DNA from: Stomoxys calcitrans
Taxonomy: Eukaryota > Arthropoda > Insecta > Diptera > Muscidae
Assembly (NCBI RefSeq): GCF_963082655.1
Contig: NC_081555.1
Location: forward strand, 29,001,266-29,065,265
DNA: 64,000 bases
Direction: 5' to 3'
Shown: piece by piece, positions 61,221 through 64,000 of the stretch
Layout of the letters: every line of letters begins with the position of its first letter
Numbering within the stretch: position 1 is the first letter of the stretch
Translations under genes and position numbers: made by a program
The notes under the pieces: generated by a model
Databases searched by the model: none
Told to the model about the DNA's origin: nothing
The model's input: the letters and a program-made list of their open reading frames with translations, nothing else

Positions 61221-63052
61221 TGAAATTTTTCAATTTTTGATGCGAAAAAATTTTTCGAGTTGAGTATACAGTATTGTAGATTATTGCAAAAAAATCGGAT
61301 TAGTGCAAGTCCCATGTTTTTTCTTCAAAAAACAAGCTCAAAATCGTATAATTAATATTGGAAAAATGGTAAAAAAAATCGAGGTGAGTTTGAAATTGCT
61401 GTAACATTGTTAGTTTTGCGAATTTCAAAATTCTGAGGACACCGTTGGATTCGTCAGGAAAATCCCTTTCTGTAATGGTGCTGGACGAAGCAATACTCAT
61501 TCCTATTTCCTTGAAAACTTTAGAGTATTGCTTCAAAATCGCATAATTAATATCCAAAAAATTCAAAAAAACCAACGTGAGTTTGTAATTGCTGTAACTT
61601 CCTTAGTTTTGCAAACATCACAATTTTTCAGACACCGTTGGATTCGCGGGGAAAATCTCTTTCCGTAGTGGTGCTGGATGAAGGAATAGTGTAAAGTTTT
61701 CTATGAAAAACATCGCAAAAATCAAATCTATTTTAGCGTAAAAATTCAAGGTCATTTTTAAGGTCAATAACGCTGTAACTCCTTCATTTTTTCGAATTTC
61801 GATCATTTTCCAGCATTCCGCAGTTCGAAATTCGAAAACGATTCGAACAATAAACAAAATTACGTGAAATTTCACATTTTATTTTTTTTGCATTTTTTTA
61901 GCAAAGGCTACCCCCTTATGAAATTTTTCAATTTTTGATGCGAAAAAATTTTTCGAGTTGAGTATACAGTATTGTAGATTATTGCAAAAAAATCGGATTA
62001 GTGCAAGTCCCATGTTTTTTCTTCAAAAAACAAGCTCAAAATCGTATAATTAATATTGGAAAAATGGTAAAAAAAATCGAGGTGAGTTTGAAATTGCTGT
62101 AACATTGTTAGTTTTGCGAATTTCAAAATTCTGAGGACACCGTTGGATTCGTCAGGAAAATCCCTTTCTGTAATGGTGCTGGACGAAGCAATACTCATTC
62201 CTATTTCCTTGAAAACTTTAGAGTATTGCTTCAAAATCGCATAATTAATATCCAAAAAATTCAAAAAAACCAACGTGAGTTTGCAATTGCTGTAACTTCC
62301 TTAGTTTTGCAAACATCACAATTTTTCAGACACCGTTGGATTCGTGGGGAAAATCTCTTTCCGTAGTGGTGCTGGATGAAGGAATAGTGTAAAGTTTTCT
62401 ATGAAAAACATCGCAAAAATCAAATCTATTTTAGCGTAAAAATTCAAGGTCATTTTTAAGGTCAATAACGCTGTAACTCCTTCATTTTTTCGAATTTCGA
62501 TCATTTTCCAGCATTCCGCAGTTCGAAATTCGAAAACGATTCGAACAATAAACAAAATTACGTGAAATTTCACATTTTATTTTTTTTGCATTTTTTTAGC
62601 AAAGGCTACCCCCTTATGAAATTTTTCAATTTTTGATGCGAAAAAATTTTTCGAGTTGAGTATACAGTATTGTAGATTATTGCAAAAAAATCGGATTAGT
62701 GCAAGTCCCATGTTTTTTCTTCAAAAAACAAGCTCAAAATCGTATAATTAATATTGGAAAAATGGTAAAAAAAATCGAGGTGAGTTTGAAATTGCTGTAG
62801 CATTGTTAGTTTTGCGAATTTCAAAATTCTGAGGACACCGTTGGATTCGTCAGGAAAATCCCTTTCTGTAATGGTGCTGGACGAAGCAATACTCATTCCT
62901 ATTTCCTTGAAAACTTTAGAGTATTGCTTCAAAATCGCATAATTAATATCCAAAAAATTCAAAAAAACCAACGTGAGTTTGTAATTGCTGTAACTTCCTT
63001 AGTTTTGCAAACATCACAATTTTTCAGACACCGTTGGATTCGTGGGGAAAAT

Positions 63053-63470
63053 CTCTTTCCGTAGTGGTGCTGGATGAAGGAATAGTGTAAAGTTTTCTAT
63101 GAAAAACATCGCAAAAATCAAATCTATTTTAGCGTAAAAATTCAAGGTCATTTTTAAGGTCAATAACGCTGTAACTCCTTCATTTTTTCGAATTTCGATC
63201 ATTTTCCAGCATTCCGCAGTTCGAAATTCGAAAACGATTCGACCACCACTCTTTCCGTAGTGGTGCTGGATGAAGGAATAGTGTAAAGTTTTCTATGAAA
63301 AACATCGCAAAAATCAAATCTATTTTAGCGTAAAAATTCAAGGTCATTTTTAAGGTCAATAACGCTGTAACTCCTTCATTTTTTCGAATTTCGATCATTT
63401 TCCAGCATTCCGCAGTTCGAAATTCGAAAACGATTCGAACAATAAACAAAATTACGTGAAATTTCACATT
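63053..63470 (+). repeat. 196-bp partial duplication with a filler junction
   Basis: CTCTTTCCGTAGTGG of subunit B occurs at 63053 and again at 63249. At the junction, ATTCG (late C) is followed by the non-satellite bases ACCACCA before CTCTTTCCG. CACCACT (63244-63250) is the inverse of AGTGGTG (63259-63265), so the filler looks templated by neighbouring sequence. Confidence 0.85.
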
Positions 63471-64000
63471 TTATTTTTTTTGCATTTTTTTAGCAAAGGC
63501 TACCCCCTTATGAAATTTTTCAATTTTTGATGCGAAAAAATTTTTCGAGTTGAGTATACAGTATTGTAGATTATTGCAAAAAAATCGGATTAGTGCAAGT
63601 CCCATGTTTTTTCTTCAAAAAACAAGCTCAAAATCGTATAATTAATATTGGAAAAATGGTAAAAAAAAATCGAGGTGAGTTTGAAATTGCTGTAACATTG
63701 TTAGTTTTGCGAATTTCAAAATTCTGAGGACACCGTTGGATTCGTCAGGAAAATCCCTTTCTGTAATGGTGCTGGACGAAGCAATACTCATTCCTATTTC
63801 CTTGAAAACTTTAGAGTATTGCTTCAAAATCGCATAATTAATATCCAAAAAATTCAAAAAAACCAACGTGAGTTTGCAATTGCTGTAACTTCCTTAGTTT
63901 TGCAAACATCACAATTTTTCAGACACCGTTGGATTCGTGGGGAAAATCTCTTTCCGTAGTGGTGCTGGATGAAGGAATAGTGTAAAGTTTTCTATGAAAA

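Larger units (their letters stand above)
11332..64000 (+). repeat. 698-bp satellite DNA, main block (~75 units)
   Basis: Head-to-tail, same-orientation units, predominantly 698 bp, run to the window end without another gene. Units differ mostly by single bases and small indels in T-runs and A-runs. Each unit carries the landmarks GGACACCGTTGGATTCGTC (A), GACACCGTTGGATTCGTGG (B) and GCATTCCGCAGTTCGAAATT (C). Local higher-order repeats with different periods succeed each other. Recurrent minus-strand frames of 85 and 91 codons, with some of 76, overlap one another, resemble no known protein and include no plausible gene signals. The locus could be pericentromeric or another heterochromatic site; the sequence does not decide. 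Confidence 0.97.

Noticed and set aside
11377..64000. Dozens of recurrent minus-strand frames of 76, 85 and 91 codons (and the same in 1640-5998)
   Set aside because: They follow directly from near-identical satellite units, overlap each other in different frames, are rich in low-complexity Phe/Ile/Lys translation of A/T runs, and change length whenever a T-run changes. No gene signals.
11332..64000. CRISPR-like or CENP-B-box-containing array
   Set aside because: Units are contiguous with no variable spacers, and I found no match to the CENP-B box pattern (TTCGnnnnAnnCGGG) in the unit or its reverse complement.

Overview
The window is eukaryotic, AT-rich and dominated by one satellite DNA. 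It most likely comes from a fly, probably a calyptrate (muscid-like) dipteran. That assignment rests on two things. The first ~1.2 kb looks like the 3' part of a DINE-1/Helentron-type element, with ~153-bp internal tandem repeats and a GC-rich terminal hairpin of a kind I associate with muscid genomes. A Transib transposon of the kind common in insects is also present. No bacterial genes, CRISPR arrays, rRNA or tRNA genes were recognised.

Layout: (1) 1-1224, the 3' portion of a putative non-autonomous rolling-circle element with seven or eight copies of a 153-bp repeat. (2) 1225-5985, a rearranged left block of a ~698-bp satellite. (3) 5986-11331, a complete 5346-bp Transib-superfamily element inserted in the satellite. 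It has CACAGTG ends (identical to the V(D)J recombination heptamer), a 5-bp CAACG target duplication, unusually long (~1.43 kb) near-identical terminal inverted repeats, and one intact 680-residue RAG1-like transposase gene on the minus strand. (4) 11332-64000, ~52.7 kb (about 75 units) of the same satellite, interrupted only by a 200-N assembly gap at 37838-38037.

The satellite unit (A 193 bp + B 181 bp + C 324 bp = 698 bp) has related parts, so it probably grew from a shorter ancestral repeat. Units are organised into successive local higher-order repeats: 1031, 1274, 1395, 1396, 1898, 1268/2664, and mixed 1400/2098 bp. Each is marked by a diagnostic indel or substitution, which records repeated unequal exchange or amplification. 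The many short open frames in the satellite are by-products of unit homogeneity and are not annotated as genes.

The only gene I support is the Transib transposase. Its gene and both element ends look intact, so the element may be recently or currently mobile. The transposase would be expected to act on the two CACAGTG ends that flank it.
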